Source: Lutimaribacter pacificus (GTDB lineage Bacteria; Pseudomonadota; Alphaproteobacteria; Rhodobacterales; Rhodobacteraceae). From it: DNA of 64,000 nucleotides. Numbering within the stretch: the first letter of the stretch is position 1; each line of letters starts with the position of its first letter. A program made the position numbers and the translations under genes. Shown here one piece after another: positions 26,101-34,616 of this stretch. The stretch spans positions 1-64,000 of the forward strand of contig NZ_FQZZ01000010.1 in the NCBI RefSeq assembly GCF_900142185.1, written 5' to 3'. Below the pieces are notes generated by a model. The model was not told where the DNA came from and did not search any database. It saw nothing but the letters and a program-made list of their open reading frames with translations.

Positions 26101-26550
26101 TCAAAACACGGCATAGAGCAGAACGAAGAACGTCGCTGCCAAAAGGTCAAAGGCCACGCAGAATGGAATATACCAGTTCGGAATCCGGGCGAGACGATAA
26201 GAATTGTGGTGTGACATGTCCCAAAGGGCGTGAAGGGCCAAGCCCAAGGGGAGGAAGGCCCACTGCCATATCAGCCCCAGGAACGCTGCTAAGCCGAACA
26301 AAAGGGCGACCGCGAGCTCTGCCCAGAACACGCGCGCTCTGCCGTCCGCAGCGCCAAAGCCGATATAGGCACCGCCAATCAAAGCAAGCGTGATCGAAGC
26401 AAGAGCTATCGAGCTTTGCTCATCCAAAAAAAGGTGAGCCGGCAATGTGAGAACGACAAGCAACACGCCAACCCATACGGGAGATTTCAAGATATCCCCG
26501 TGTCGATGGTGCGATACGTGATCGCCTGTCTTTTCGAAAATCTGTGCCAT
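26101..26550 (-). CDS. Small membrane protein under a CueR-type promoter
   Basis: This 149-residue protein has a His-rich N-terminal tail (HVSHHRHGD) and four or five predicted helices, with a conserved-looking HALWDMSHHN..IPNWYIPFCV block that resembles DUF6010-type proteins. The function is unknown; the histidines suggest metal contact. It leads the operon with the VTT protein and the exporter. The ATG lies only about 8 bp from the -10 element of its promoter, so the message may be nearly leaderless. Confidence 0.72.
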   Translation of the reverse strand: MAQIFEKTGDHVSHHRHGDILKSPVWVGVLLVVLTLPAHLFLDEQSSIALASITLALIGGAYIGFGAADGRARVFWAELAVALLFGLAAFLGLIWQWAFLPLGLALHALWDMSHHNSYRLARIPNWYIPFCVAFDLLAATFFVLLYAVF

Positions 26551-26557
26551 GGCTTTG

Positions 26558-26588
26558 TACCTAGGGATTCCAGCAACTGGAAGGTCAA
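26558..26588 (-). promoter_or_regulatory. CueR-type promoter
   Basis: On the minus strand, TTGACC (26588-26583), a 19-bp spacer with the dyad CCAGTTGCTGG, then TAGGTA (26563-26558). The sequence is close to the known Escherichia coli copA promoter. It drives the leftward operon at 26550. Confidence 0.78.
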
Positions 26589-26711
26589 GGGCTATTCATC
26601 CACGCGCGCAACGCAGCGCTCACTCAACCGTTCCACGGTGAGGTCAAAGGACCGATATCAGGACGTATTTGACGCTGACGCCAAGCTCATGTCCGACGCG
26701 CGTGGCGATTT

Positions 26712-27149
26712 TCAGTCATCTTTCGCCTTCTGCCAGACTTGCTGGCAGGCTGAGTAAAGAAACGTCGCTGACCAGGTCAGCAACATGAAGCCCAAAAGCG
26801 ATTGCAGCATCAGCAATAGTCGAAAGGGTCCGACCACCTCTATGGACGAATAGCCAAGGGTCGAGAACGAGATGCCCGTAACATAGAGAACATCCTGAAA
26901 CATCGGAGGGCTGTTGCTGAACGATTGCGGCAGAACGCTTGCCACCACCATCGTGTTGAACACGGCGAGCGTCACAAGTTCCAAGACATGCAGCAACAGC
27001 AACGTGGAAAACGTCAGGATGATCCGAAAGCCGGAGCCATCCGACCGCTGCGGGGAAAACTTCAGAATGCCCGACAACGCATAATGATGGACAATTCCCA
27101 TCACGATCGCCGCGCATATTCCGACAAACATAGCCATCAACTCGGTCAT
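26712..27149 (-). CDS. Ion-channel-like membrane protein
   Basis: From ATG 27149 this is a 145-residue protein with four hydrophobic segments; a start at 27197 would add 16 residues. The second half resembles a two-helix potassium-channel pore: a pore loop reading SFSTLGYSS, where canonical channels have T-V-G-Y-G, followed by a long inner helix. The filter is non-canonical, so ion choice is unknown. It follows the rhodanese gene after 88 bp in the same direction. Confidence 0.65.
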   Translation of the reverse strand: MTELMAMFVGICAAIVMGIVHHYALSGILKFSPQRSDGSGFRIILTFSTLLLLHVLELVTLAVFNTMVVASVLPQSFSNSPPMFQDVLYVTGISFSTLGYSSIEVVGPFRLLLMLQSLLGFMLLTWSATFLYSACQQVWQKAKDD

Positions 27150-27237
27150 ACACCCAAACCCGTCTTCCTGTTCAAACAGGTCAATTTGACCATACATCAG
27201 GCTTTTAGCACAACGGGACCAATTGATTCTTCACTGG

Positions 27238-27711
27238 TCAGGCCAACGCGGGGGGCAACCCGTTCAGGGCGACATCCACCGGAACGGTCGGCAAGTTCGA
27301 TGCGATCCAGCCAGGCCCTTCGCCTGATCCCAACATCCCTTCCGAGATATCGGCGTAGCCCGAATAACCAGCTTGTCTCAACGCTCGAAGCAGCGATGCG
27401 GAGCGTCCGCCAGTGGCGCAGATCAGTCCAACAGTGCGATCACCGCTCAGTTCCTTGGCCCTGAACAATCGGTCCGGAAAACCGGACGCGTGCATGCTTA
27501 TCGGCCATACACCAGCACCTACGCCGGTTTCTTGCCACTCTTTGTGCGTTCTGACATCGATGATCCGCGCCGTATCCGATAGAAGCGCGTCAAAGGCATT
27601 CTCTGCCGACCAGACAGATCGGCTCTGCGCCAACAGCGGTGACGCCGCGACGGTCAGCACCGTCATATGAGCACCCAGAACGAAACGGCGCCGGTTCAAA
27701 TCAAGAGCCAT
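27238..27711 (-). CDS. Exported rhodanese-like protein (copy 2)
   Basis: The ATG at 27711 gives 157 residues; the longer frame upstream crosses the operator region. A twin-arginine signal (LNRRRFVLGA) is followed by a single rhodanese domain with active-site Cys98 in CATGGRS. It is a paralogue of 3366-3818. It is divergent from the two-component genes and has its own inverted copy of the operator, so it probably responds to the same signal. Sulfur transfer or persulfide handling in the periplasm is inferred. Confidence 0.87.
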   Translation of the reverse strand: MALDLNRRRFVLGAHMTVLTVAASPLLAQSRSVWSAENAFDALLSDTARIIDVRTHKEWQETGVGAGVWPISMHASGFPDRLFRAKELSGDRTVGLICATGGRSASLLRALRQAGYSGYADISEGMLGSGEGPGWIASNLPTVPVDVALNGLPPALA

Positions 27712-27808
27712 ATTCGAAAACCTCATCCTTTGATCGGTTGCGATCCCAAAGGTCACATAACATACGCGCGACGCTACCCGGGAGCACGACACGGTGCAGG
27801 CACAGATT

Positions 27809-27824
27809 TGTATCCATCTGTAGC
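27809..27824 (-). promoter_or_regulatory. Direct-repeat operator facing the rhodanese gene
   Basis: On the minus strand this reads GCTACA-GATG-GATACA, with a 10-bp period. It lies about 100 bp upstream of the rhodanese start and is a mirror image of the site at 27838. Confidence 0.55.
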
Positions 27825-27837
27825 AAGGGACTGACCT

Positions 27838-27853
27838 GATACAAACGGCTACA
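27838..27853 (+). promoter_or_regulatory. Direct-repeat operator facing the regulator operon
   Basis: GATACA-AACG-GCTACA lies about 50 bp upstream of the response-regulator gene. Position and orientation fit autoregulation, as is common for OmpR-family regulators. Confidence 0.58.
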
Positions 27854-27899
27854 ATTCTGCCCATGAAACAGAATGCAACGATGATCTAGGAAGGACGCC

Positions 27900-28622
27900 A
27901 TGGGACCGCCACCTCATATCCTTATCGTGGACGACCACGCTCAGATACGCGAAAGCGTCGCGCGCTTCCTGGAGAAGAACGGAATGCGCACGACCGTCGC
28001 CAGGGATGCCGTGGAGATGGATGCCAAGCTGGCCACTGGTCACTTCGACCTCCTCGTGCTCGATGTCATGATGCCGGGCGAGGACGGTTTGTCGGTTTGC
28101 CGCAGACTTGCGCCAGAGGGTGATCTTCCGATCATCATGCTGACGGCGCTTGGTGAGGAAACGGATCGGATCGTGGGTCTGGAAATCGGTGCGGACGATT
28201 ATCTCGCCAAGCCGTTCAATCCACGAGAACTGCTCGCCCGCATCAAGTCGGTTCTTCGGAGAAGCAACCGCGACGAACCTGTGGCCGGAAGCCTCGCTGG
28301 GAGGAAAGTCTCTTTTGCGCACTGGATACTGGATACCGACCGGCAGGTGCTGATTGACGAGTCCACCACCGAGACCCCATTGACGACCTCCGAGTTCAAA
28401 TTGCTGGCGGTCCTGCTGGAACGCGCGAGGATGGTGCTCAGCCGTGACCAGTTGCTTGACCTGACCGCTGGTCGGACGGCAGGCCCGATGGATCGCACCA
28501 TCGACAATCAGATCAGCCGTCTCCGCCGCAAAATCGAGCCGGATGTACTTAGGCCCAGTGTCATCAAAACGGTGCGGAACGGCGGATACTGTCTGGCTGC
28601 CGATGTCGAGGATGCGCCGTGA
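27900..28622 (+). CDS. OmpR-family response regulator
   Basis: This 240-residue regulator has a receiver domain (IVDDH, phospho-acceptor D55 in LLVLDVMMPGEDG, TALGEETDR, DDYLAKPF) and a C-terminal winged helix (LTTSEFKLLAVLLERARMVL, then DRTIDNQISRLRRKIE). It is translationally coupled to the sensor kinase. Because it heads an operon with cytochrome-maturation genes in a copper island, a CopR/CusR-like role in sensing envelope metal or thiol stress is likely; the ligand cannot be read from the sequence. Confidence 0.92.
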   Translation: MGPPPHILIVDDHAQIRESVARFLEKNGMRTTVARDAVEMDAKLATGHFDLLVLDVMMPGEDGLSVCRRLAPEGDLPIIMLTALGEETDRIVGLEIGADDYLAKPFNPRELLARIKSVLRRSNRDEPVAGSLAGRKVSFAHWILDTDRQVLIDESTTETPLTTSEFKLLAVLLERARMVLSRDQLLDLTAGRTAGPMDRTIDNQISRLRRKIEPDVLRPSVIKTVRNGGYCLAADVEDAP

Positions 28623-30088
28623 TGCGCCGTGCGATGAGATCTCTGAGCGGCCAATTGATCCTGCTTGTGGTCGCGGCACTTGTCGTGGCCCAGGTGATCA
28701 GCCTGTTCCTGTTCGCCGACGAGCGCAGCCTTGCGATCCGTGCAGCTTTAGGATTCGAGGCCGCGGGTCGCGCAGCGAATGTCGCGCGGTTGATCGAAGA
28801 GGCCCCGCTGGATCTGCAGGACTCGATCCTTCGCGCGGCAAATTCGCCTCTGATCCGGTTCGATCTGTCGGACGCTCCGATCGTGGATCACACCGGTCAT
28901 TCGGACGGCGGCATCGTGGAAGCGCGCATACGCGCCCTGATGGATGACAGCTACAGCCGGGATATTCGCGTTGAATTGCACGAGGTCGAGGGCGAGTTGC
29001 GGCCTCTTCCCAATCTCTCGGACGAGATGACAGAAATGCATCTCGCGATGATGCGCGGAGAGTTGACAGCGGTTGAAATGAACCTGTCCATCGCCATCAA
29101 GGGAGCGCGTTGGCTGAATGTCGGAACGCGGTTCGAGCGACCGCCGATCCAATGGCCTTTCTATTCGATGCTGACCTTCGGGATTTCCGCCGGACTGCTT
29201 CTGGTGGCGATCTTCTGGTTTGTAATGACGCGCCTGACGCGTCCTTTGCGGCACCTGTCGAAGGCCGCGGACCATCTTGGCCGGGGCGAAGATGTGGGCG
29301 AATTGGCGGTCACAGGGCCGACCGAGGTCAGAGATCTGACCGTCGCATTCAACCGCATGCAACGACGGCTGACCCGGTTTGTCAGTGATCGTACACGTAT
29401 GCTCGCAGCCCTTGGCCACGATTTACGCTCGCCGTTGACTGCCATGCGTGTCCGCGCGGAGCTGGTTGACGAAGAAGAGACGCGGGACAGCCTCATCGCA
29501 TCGGTCGAAGAGATGCAGAGTATGGTCGAAGCGACGCTCACCTTTGCACGCGGCCTTACCGGATCCGAAGGTGCCGAAGTGGTCGATCTGCGCAATTTTC
29601 TGGACAGCTTGTGCAGCGATATGGCGGCACACTGCACCTTTGCCCCGAGTGATGATGTTGCCGTGCGGCTTCGACCCAACGCGTTCCGAAGGGCACTGAG
29701 GAACTTGCTTGAGAACGCCGTTCGCTACGGTGGTGCCGCAAAAGTCAGCTGGGCGACCCACGGTTCGAACCTCGTACTCAACATCGATGACAATGGGCCC
29801 GGCATTCCCGTCGACCAGTTGGAAAAGGTCTTCGATCCGTTCTATCGCCTCGAGCAATCGAGGTCTCTGGAAACGGGCGGTTATGGGCTTGGGCTCTCAA
29901 TCGCGAGGACAATCGTCCAATCCCATGGCGGCGATATCCAGCTGGTCAATCAGAACAGCGCGGGTTTGCGCGCTGTTGTCACCATCCCGTTGGATGAAAC
30001 CGAACTGATCGAAGGAGAAACAGATGAAACTGAACGCGTTGATCCTGCCGTTGCTGGCCAGCTTGCCCGCCAGCATGGCGCAGGCTGA
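28622..30088 (+). CDS. Membrane sensor histidine kinase
   Basis: The 488-residue kinase has two transmembrane helices (about 10-30 and 183-203) bracketing a periplasmic sensor of some 150 residues. That sensor holds a DHTGH cluster near 89-93 and EMTEMHLAMM at 135-144, both possible copper ligands. Then come HAMP, the phospho-accepting His266 (LGHDLRSPLT), the N box (NLLENAVRYG) and the ATP motifs DNGPGI and GYGLGLSIA. The start overlaps the regulator stop. The last 65 bp overlap the next gene. Confidence 0.9.
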   Translation: MRRAMRSLSGQLILLVVAALVVAQVISLFLFADERSLAIRAALGFEAAGRAANVARLIEEAPLDLQDSILRAANSPLIRFDLSDAPIVDHTGHSDGGIVEARIRALMDDSYSRDIRVELHEVEGELRPLPNLSDEMTEMHLAMMRGELTAVEMNLSIAIKGARWLNVGTRFERPPIQWPFYSMLTFGISAGLLLVAIFWFVMTRLTRPLRHLSKAADHLGRGEDVGELAVTGPTEVRDLTVAFNRMQRRLTRFVSDRTRMLAALGHDLRSPLTAMRVRAELVDEEETRDSLIASVEEMQSMVEATLTFARGLTGSEGAEVVDLRNFLDSLCSDMAAHCTFAPSDDVAVRLRPNAFRRALRNLLENAVRYGGAAKVSWATHGSNLVLNIDDNGPGIPVDQLEKVFDPFYRLEQSRSLETGGYGLGLSIARTIVQSHGGDIQLVNQNSAGLRAVVTIPLDETELIEGETDETERVDPAVAGQLARQHGAG

Positions 30089-30329
30089 TGGACCAGGCTC
30101 CTGGACGGGGCACATGTGGGGCAGTGGCTATGGCTTTATGGGCGGCTTCATGATGCTCGCCTTCTGGGGTGCGCTGATCGCATTGGTGGTGTTTCTGGTG
30201 TTCAGGCTGCGGGACAATGGCACCCGTCCCCCGGACTCGGACGCGCAGGAAGCGCTCAGGCGCCGCTTTGCAAATGGGGAAATCGACGAAGAAGAGTTCC
30301 GTCGCCGCAAAGCAACGCTCGACGAATAG
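30024..30329 (+). CDS. Small membrane protein with SHOCT domain (copy 2)
   Basis: This 101-residue product has a signal peptide ending AQA, a Trp/His/Met segment (SWTGHMWGSGYGFMGGFMM), one transmembrane helix and a SHOCT motif (LRRRFANGEIDEEEFRRRK). The start overlaps the kinase gene by 65 bp, so its translation is probably coupled to the kinase. It is a paralogue of 4817-5116, which also sits next to an envelope-stress operator. The function is unknown. Confidence 0.8.
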   Translation: MKLNALILPLLASLPASMAQADGPGSWTGHMWGSGYGFMGGFMMLAFWGALIALVVFLVFRLRDNGTRPPDSDAQEALRRRFANGEIDEEEFRRRKATLDE

Positions 30330-30394
30330 ACCCCGCCGCGGACGCCAAAGCCGTCCGACGCGACGCCCACCGACGCTGAATAGGAAAGAACGCC

Positions 30395-32395
30395 ATGGTC
30401 CCGGAAATTGGTCACTTCGCACTGGCCCTCGCACTGGCGCTTGCGCTTGTTCAGAGTGTTCTACCGATTGCAGGTGCGTCGCGTAGAAATGCCGTCTGGA
30501 TGAAATCCGCCCAGGCGACGGCAATAGGACAAGTGCTGTTTGTGGCCATCGCCTTCGCAGCGCTGATGCAGGCTTTCATCGTCAGCGATTTTACCGTCAG
30601 GAACGTCGTCGAGAACTCCCATTCGCTCAAGCCAATGCTCTACAAGGTGGCCGGGACCTGGGGCAGCCATGAGGGTTCGCTGCTGCTCTGGATCCTGATA
30701 CTCGCGGTGTTCGGCGCGGGCGTCGCCTGGTTCGGATCGAACATCCCCGCCGAGACCAAGGCGCGCACCTTGTCGGTGCAGGCGTGGATCAGCGTCGGCT
30801 TCCTGTCCTTCCTGCTGCTGACGTCGAACCCCTTCGAGCGGGTGTTTCCGCCGCCGCTCGACGGCAATGACCTCAACCCGTTGCTTCAGGACATGGGTCT
30901 CGCCATGCACCCGCCGCTCTTGTATTTCGGGTATGTCGGCTTCTCCATCGTGTTTTCCTTTGCCGTTGCGGCTCTTCTGGAAGGGCGCGTCGATCCGGCC
31001 TGGGCCAGATGGGTCCGCCCGTGGACATTGGCCGCGTGGGTCAGCCTTACGGCAGGTATCGCTCTTGGATCGTGGTGGGCCTATTATGAACTGGGCTGGG
31101 GCGGCTGGTGGTTCTGGGACCCGGTCGAGAACGTGAGCTTCATGCCCTGGCTTCTGGGCACGGCGCTGCTGCATTCCGCCATCGTCACCGAAAAGCGCGA
31201 CGCGTTCAAAAGCTGGACCATCCTACTTGCCATCCTGACTTTCTCGCTTTCGCTGCTCGGGACGTTCATCGTCCGGTCAGGCCTGCTTACATCCGTGCAT
31301 GCCTTCGCCGTCGATCCAGAGCGCGGGCTTTACATTCTGGGTCTGCTGGCCGTGTCCATCGGTGGGTCGCTGGCGCTCTACGCCTGGCGGGCGCCCGAAA
31401 TGGAGCCGGGTGGTCTGTTTCGCCCGATCAGCCGCGAGGCCGGGCTGCTCGTGAACAACCTCATTCTGGCCGCCGCTACGGGAACGGTCCTGTTCGGGAC
31501 GCTTTATCCGCTGATCCTCGAGGCTATCACGGGGGACAAGATCTCGGTGGGTCCACCTTTCTTCAATGCGGCTTTCATTCCGATGATGCTGGCGCTGGTC
31601 GTGTTCATGGGTCTTGGTCCATTCCTGTCGTGGAAGCGGGCTGATATCGCCGGGTTGCTCGATCGCATTCGGTTCGTGGTCGTTCTGGCGTTCATCGCAG
31701 TTTTGGCCGCATGGTATCTTCTGAACGGTGGGCCGATCATGGCCTATCTTGCCATCCTTGGCGCAGCGTGGCTGCTTTTTGCAACCCTACGGGAATGGGC
31801 GCTGCGCATCCGCCTGTTCGAGGTTCCCCTTGCAGAGAGCGCGAGACGCGCGCGCAATCTGCCACGCGCCTCTCACGGTATGACACTCGCCCATGCCGGC
31901 GTCGCTGTGTTGATGATGGGGATGATCGGCTCGACCGGATGGAAGAGTGAGGAGATCGTCTTTGCCGCCCCCGGGACCGAAGTCACGATCGCGGGGTTCG
32001 ACATCACCTTCGAAGGGGCCACACAGGTTCAAGGGCCGAACTACATCGCGGATCGCGGCACCCTTGTGGTCCGTCGGGATGGCGAGCTGGTCACGACGCT
32101 TTTCCCAGAACGCCGGTATTACCCGGTCGCGGAAAGCCAGACGACGGAGTCGGCCATCCGCTCTACATTGGCGGGTGATCTCTATACGTCGATTGCAACG
32201 CCAGCCTCCGATCAAGTGAACAACGCCGGAGCATGGACCCTTCGGATCCTCTATGAACCGCTCGTCAACCTGATCTGGATCGGCTCGATCCTGCTGGTGA
32301 TCGGTGGCTGTTTGTCCTTGTCGGATCGCCGTTTGAGGGTCGGGGCGCCGCGCCGCGCCAAACAGCCAGCCAGCGATGCTGTTCCTGCCGAGTAG
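30395..32395 (+). CDS. ccmF: CcmF cytochrome c haem lyase subunit
   Basis: CcmF joins haem to apocytochrome c in the periplasm. The 666-residue protein has many helices and the tryptophan-rich haem-handling motif (GWGGWWFWDPVENVSF, around residues 230-250) that defines the family. It begins the ccmF-ccmG-ccmH-ccmI run, but ccmA-E, which deliver haem, are not in the window and must be supplied from the chromosome. Here it belongs to the operon of the two-component system. Confidence 0.94.
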   Translation: MVPEIGHFALALALALALVQSVLPIAGASRRNAVWMKSAQATAIGQVLFVAIAFAALMQAFIVSDFTVRNVVENSHSLKPMLYKVAGTWGSHEGSLLLWILILAVFGAGVAWFGSNIPAETKARTLSVQAWISVGFLSFLLLTSNPFERVFPPPLDGNDLNPLLQDMGLAMHPPLLYFGYVGFSIVFSFAVAALLEGRVDPAWARWVRPWTLAAWVSLTAGIALGSWWAYYELGWGGWWFWDPVENVSFMPWLLGTALLHSAIVTEKRDAFKSWTILLAILTFSLSLLGTFIVRSGLLTSVHAFAVDPERGLYILGLLAVSIGGSLALYAWRAPEMEPGGLFRPISREAGLLVNNLILAAATGTVLFGTLYPLILEAITGDKISVGPPFFNAAFIPMMLALVVFMGLGPFLSWKRADIAGLLDRIRFVVVLAFIAVLAAWYLLNGGPIMAYLAILGAAWLLFATLREWALRIRLFEVPLAESARRARNLPRASHGMTLAHAGVAVLMMGMIGSTGWKSEEIVFAAPGTEVTIAGFDITFEGATQVQGPNYIADRGTLVVRRDGELVTTLFPERRYYPVAESQTTESAIRSTLAGDLYTSIATPASDQVNNAGAWTLRILYEPLVNLIWIGSILLVIGGCLSLSDRRLRVGAPRRAKQPASDAVPAE

Positions 32396-32403
32396 GAGAG
32401 AAG

Positions 32404-32970
32404 ATGAAACGTCTCATTGCCGGGCTGCCGTTTATTGCGGCGGTCATATTCGGGGGTTTTTTTCTCTGGGGGCTCAATCCCGACCGGGATCCCAACGAGA
32501 TCCCTTCCGTCCTGATCTCGCAACCGGCCCCGGCGTTCGACCTCGATCCCGTGCCGGGGTTGGAGACACCCGGCCTGGCCCGAAGCGATCTTGTAGGCAA
32601 CGAACGACCGGTCGTGGTCAATGTCTTTGCGTCCTGGTGCGTGCCCTGCCGCGCGGAACATGCCGTGTTGACACGCTTTGTCGAACGCGAGGGCATGCGG
32701 TTGTTCGGCATCAACTACAAAGACAAACCAGAAGATGCCGTGAAGTGGCTCAATGACCTCGGCAATCCCTACGAACGGATCGGGTCCGACCTTTCAGGCC
32801 GGACAGGGATCGAATGGGGCCTTTCAGGCGTGCCGGAAACCTTCATCGTCGATGGCGATGGTACTGTTCTGTTTCGCTATGTCGGGCCGGTCGTGGGTCC
32901 GGACGCCGTCGAACGGTTCACGCAAGCCCTGAAGCAGGCAGGCGCACTGCCAAAGGGAGCAGCATCATGA
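32404..32970 (+). CDS. ccmG: CcmG/DsbE periplasmic thioredoxin
   Basis: This 188-residue membrane-anchored thioredoxin has its active site at C79 and C82 (FASWCVPCRAEH) and the GVPETFIVDG cis-proline loop. It reduces apocytochrome c or CcmH cysteines before haem attachment and is itself reduced by DsbD or CcdA, both of which are encoded in the window. It starts 8 bp after ccmF and overlaps ccmH by 4 bp. Confidence 0.93.
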   Translation: MKRLIAGLPFIAAVIFGGFFLWGLNPDRDPNEIPSVLISQPAPAFDLDPVPGLETPGLARSDLVGNERPVVVNVFASWCVPCRAEHAVLTRFVEREGMRLFGINYKDKPEDAVKWLNDLGNPYERIGSDLSGRTGIEWGLSGVPETFIVDGDGTVLFRYVGPVVGPDAVERFTQALKQAGALPKGAAS

Positions 32971-33440
32971 GACAGTTGATTTTCGCGTTTTGCATCGGGC
33001 TCTTTCCCTTTGCCGCCAATGCGGTCGAACCAGACGAAATGCTGACCGACCCGGTATTGGAACAGCGTGCGCGGGAGATTTCCAAGGATCTACGATGCGT
33101 CGTCTGTCAGAACCAGGACATCGACAGTTCGAACGCGGGTGTGGCGCGGGACTTGCGTCTGCTCGTACGCGAGCGCCTGGTCGTTGGAGACAGCGACGCG
33201 GAGGTGATCGAATACATACGGGCGCGGTACGGGGATTACGTGCTGCTGAAACCGCCTCTGGAGCCTGCGACCTACGCGCTTTGGTTCGCTCCGATCGCTT
33301 TCGTTCTGATCGGGGTTTTCGTTGGTGGCGGGCTACTGATGAGTCGGCGAAAGCAAGAGGCATTTGAAGACTTGGGCTCGGAGGATGAGAACACCGTGTC
33401 CGAAATTCTCAGGCAAAACGAAGCGAGGGATGCGTCATGA
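32967..33440 (+). CDS. ccmH: CcmH apocytochrome thiol protein
   Basis: This 157-residue protein has a signal peptide, the family motif LRCVVCQNQDI (C44, C47), a three-helix periplasmic domain and a C-terminal membrane anchor. It binds apocytochrome CXXCH cysteines in the haem ligation complex. The ATG overlaps the ccmG stop (ATGA), and the stop overlaps ccmI. Confidence 0.93.
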   Translation: MRQLIFAFCIGLFPFAANAVEPDEMLTDPVLEQRAREISKDLRCVVCQNQDIDSSNAGVARDLRLLVRERLVVGDSDAEVIEYIRARYGDYVLLKPPLEPATYALWFAPIAFVLIGVFVGGGLLMSRRKQEAFEDLGSEDENTVSEILRQNEARDAS

Positions 33441-34588
33441 TCTGGGGTATTTTCGTTCTTTTGACGCTGGTCGCAATCGGAATTGTCCTCTACCCGCTGC
33501 TGCTGTCCAAATCGAACACTCTCACCAGAGGGGATGCGGTACCGGCGATCCTCGCCGATCAGATGCGGGAAATCCAACGAGACATGGACCGCGGTTTGAT
33601 TTCTGAACAGGAAGCTCAAGCGGCCAGACTCGAGATCAAGAAACGGATCCTCGCGACGACCCGCAATTCGGAAGAAAAAGCCGGATCATCCCGTAATGGT
33701 GGCAGAGTCACTCTCGTTGTCGCGGCGGTCCTCGCGCCGGTTATTGCCGCGGGCTACTATCTGACGATGGGATCGCCGGAGGTTCCTTCAATGGCCTTCG
33801 CTGCCCGTGCAGAGGAGCGGGCACAGACTGATGAAGTGACGGCGCTGGCAATACAACTTCGCGAAAGGCTTGTATCCGATCCGACCGGCGGCCCTAGCGA
33901 AGGGTGGATGCTGTTGGGCCAGACCTATCAGCGCATGGGCAGAGCAGCCGATGCCGTCGAAGCCTTCGAAGTCGTTGCCGAACGGGAGGATGCCACCTCC
34001 GCGACATTCTCCATGCTGGCAGAGGCTGTCGCGGTTGCCAATGACGGCGTTGTTATTCCACGGGCGAAATTGGCCATTGATCGCGCTTTGGACCTTGACC
34101 CATCCAATCCTGCGGCAACCTACTTCGAGTCTCTGTATTACTTTCAGCAAGAAGAGACGCGTAAGGCCTACGATCTGCTTGTTTCACGACTGAATCAGGA
34201 AGAGGCTTACGTTCCCTGGATGGAGACCTATGCAGCGCAGATCAACCGGATTGCAGCGGCAGCTGACCTTCCGGTCGTCAATCTACCCAGCGGGCCGACG
34301 TCGCAACCAGGCCCGAGTGCCGCAGATGTCGCGGCGGCGTCGGAGATGAATGACGCGGATCGCGCGGAGTTCATCCGATCGATGGTCTCGCGGCTGGCCG
34401 AGCGTCTTGAGGATGAACCGGACGATCTGGATGGTTGGATGCGGCTGGCAAATGCCTATACCGTCCTTCAGGAGCCCGATCGCGCCGTTGAGGCCTACCG
34501 CAAGGCTGAAGCGCTGTTGGAGCAGCAGCCCGCCAGTGATCCTCGGCGTGCGGCGGTCCGTGCCGCGCTTGAGCGGCTCGGCGGCTGA
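33437..34588 (+). CDS. ccmI: CcmI apocytochrome chaperone (TPR)
   Basis: CcmI holds apocytochrome c for the lyase. The 383-residue protein has an N-terminal segment with two helices around a cytoplasmic loop (CycH type), then periplasmic TPR repeats (GWMLLGQTYQRMGRAADAVEAF near 155 and DGWMRLANAYTVLQEPDRAV near 335). It is the last gene of the 27900-34588 transcript; a convergent dsbD copy follows after 28 bp. Confidence 0.9.
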   Translation: MIWGIFVLLTLVAIGIVLYPLLLSKSNTLTRGDAVPAILADQMREIQRDMDRGLISEQEAQAARLEIKKRILATTRNSEEKAGSSRNGGRVTLVVAAVLAPVIAAGYYLTMGSPEVPSMAFAARAEERAQTDEVTALAIQLRERLVSDPTGGPSEGWMLLGQTYQRMGRAADAVEAFEVVAEREDATSATFSMLAEAVAVANDGVVIPRAKLAIDRALDLDPSNPAATYFESLYYFQQEETRKAYDLLVSRLNQEEAYVPWMETYAAQINRIAAAADLPVVNLPSGPTSQPGPSAADVAAASEMNDADRAEFIRSMVSRLAERLEDEPDDLDGWMRLANAYTVLQEPDRAVEAYRKAEALLEQQPASDPRRAAVRAALERLGG

Positions 34589-34616
34589 CTACTGCTCGGT
34601 GTCCCGGTCGAGCAGG

